Source: Thelonectria olida (taxonomy: Eukaryota; Ascomycota; Sordariomycetes; Hypocreales; Nectriaceae). From it: DNA of 64,000 nucleotides. The number at the start of each line of letters is the position of its first letter. Positions within the stretch are counted from its first letter, which is position 1. Positions 63,524 to 64,000 of this stretch are shown here, one piece after another. Under the pieces are notes generated by a model. That model was not told where the DNA came from. It saw only the letters and a list, made by a program, of their open reading frames with translations, and searched no databases. The position numbers and the translations under genes were made by a program. The DNA is taken from NCBI GenBank assembly GCA_020736575.1, contig JAGPYM010000002.1, forward strand, positions 62,001 through 126,000, in the 5' to 3' direction.

Positions 63524-64000
63524 TTATGAGGAAGAGCCAGAACCCGTGCATTTCTCTTTGACCAAGCTGGCATTTTCGCCAGCTAGACCATCAAAGTACG
63601 CGAGTAGAGTCTCAACGGGAATCATTTCCATCAGGTCCAAACTCGGGTTGGAAGACCGTAAAGTCTTTCCGCTAAAGAGAACCCGCACGTAGTATCCGCT
63701 TCGGCTCTTCAACTTGTCCGTGAGTGTGCTATTGTTAGTTGAAGGAGCGTCTGGATTGTCACTTGACTTTCGCTCGTCCTTGCTGTACAGTTCAAAGACA
63801 ACCTCGCTGCCCATTCCGGGCCAAACCATGACATCGATTTGCAGAATGCTGAGCAGTCGGCTTATAGAGCCGTCATGAGCAAAGTTGTGGAAGTAAAGCG
63901 CATCTCCCCTGCCCTCAACCACAGCTCGTAGATGGCTGGCTAGCTCCGCAATCCACACGCCGTAAGAGGCAGACGATGCGGCTAATGATGAGGCCGCGTC
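63524..64000 (-). CDS. Histidine acid phosphatase, C-terminal part (runs off the right edge)
   Basis: The frame is open from the right edge leftwards for 158 residues to a stop at 63524. It contains the clade-2 histidine phosphatase HD motif (NFAHDGSISRLL), with the proton-donor aspartate, then WPGMGSEVVFELY and a C-terminal SLDLMEMIPVETLLAYFDG. The catalytic RHGxRxP motif would be outside the window. The family comprises secreted acid phosphatases and phytases, but this branch is also found in vacuoles. Cysteines are few here. No start is visible. Confidence 0.88.
   Translation of the reverse strand, partial: DAASSLAASSASYGVWIAELASHLRAVVEGRGDALYFHNFAHDGSISRLLSILQIDVMVWPGMGSEVVFELYSKDERKSSDNPDAPSTNNSTLTDKLKSRSGYYVRVLFSGKTLRSSNPSLDLMEMIPVETLLAYFDGLAGENASLVKEKCTGSGSSS

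Overview
The window is eukaryotic nuclear DNA from a filamentous ascomycete. Its genes carry short introns (45-174 bp, mostly 47-65) with GTAAGT/GTATGT-like donors, CTAAC-like branch sites and CAG/TAG acceptors. The families present are typical of Pezizomycotina: Zn2Cys6 regulators, PDR-type ABC transporters, PTH11-like receptors and a qut-type quinate system. A Sordariomycete, perhaps Hypocreales, is my best guess; the class is an inference. About 24 protein genes are visible, two of them cut by the window edges. I saw no rRNA, tRNA, CRISPR array or intact transposon.

Region 1 (1-11.2 kb) is a quinate/phenolic-acid catabolic cluster. It holds the N-terminus of a QutR-like repressor, an intradiol (hydroxyquinol/catechol) dioxygenase diverging from a maleylacetate reductase, a shikimate-dehydrogenase-like enzyme, 3-dehydroshikimate dehydratase, a QutA-like activator, and a second quinate/shikimate dehydrogenase. 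Together these predict quinate -> 3-dehydroquinate -> 3-dehydroshikimate -> protocatechuate, and separately hydroxyquinol -> maleylacetate -> 3-oxoadipate. The joining enzymes (dehydroquinase, protocatechuate hydroxylase) and a quinate permease are not in view; they may lie to the left.

Region 2 (11.5-31.5 kb) contains a GH47 alpha-mannosidase with an apparent one-base frameshift, a Baeyer-Villiger-type monooxygenase, a histidine phosphatase, an SDR, an intracellular GH32 fructosidase, an alpha/beta hydrolase, and a PDR ABC transporter diverging from a Zn2Cys6 regulator.

Region 3 (32-51.9 kb) is accessory in character. It has a GFA-family protein, an SDR divergent from a Zn2Cys6 regulator, a decaying arylsulfatase pseudogene, a six-exon P450, a PTH11-like membrane protein, another Zn2Cys6 regulator and an amino-acid transporter. 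No PKS, NRPS or terpene synthase is visible, so it is not a recognisable biosynthetic cluster.

Region 4 (51.9-64 kb) is gene-poor. One secreted cupin stands between two gene-free stretches of about 4 kb, followed by a Cas1p-like polysaccharide O-acetyltransferase and the C-terminus of a histidine acid phosphatase.
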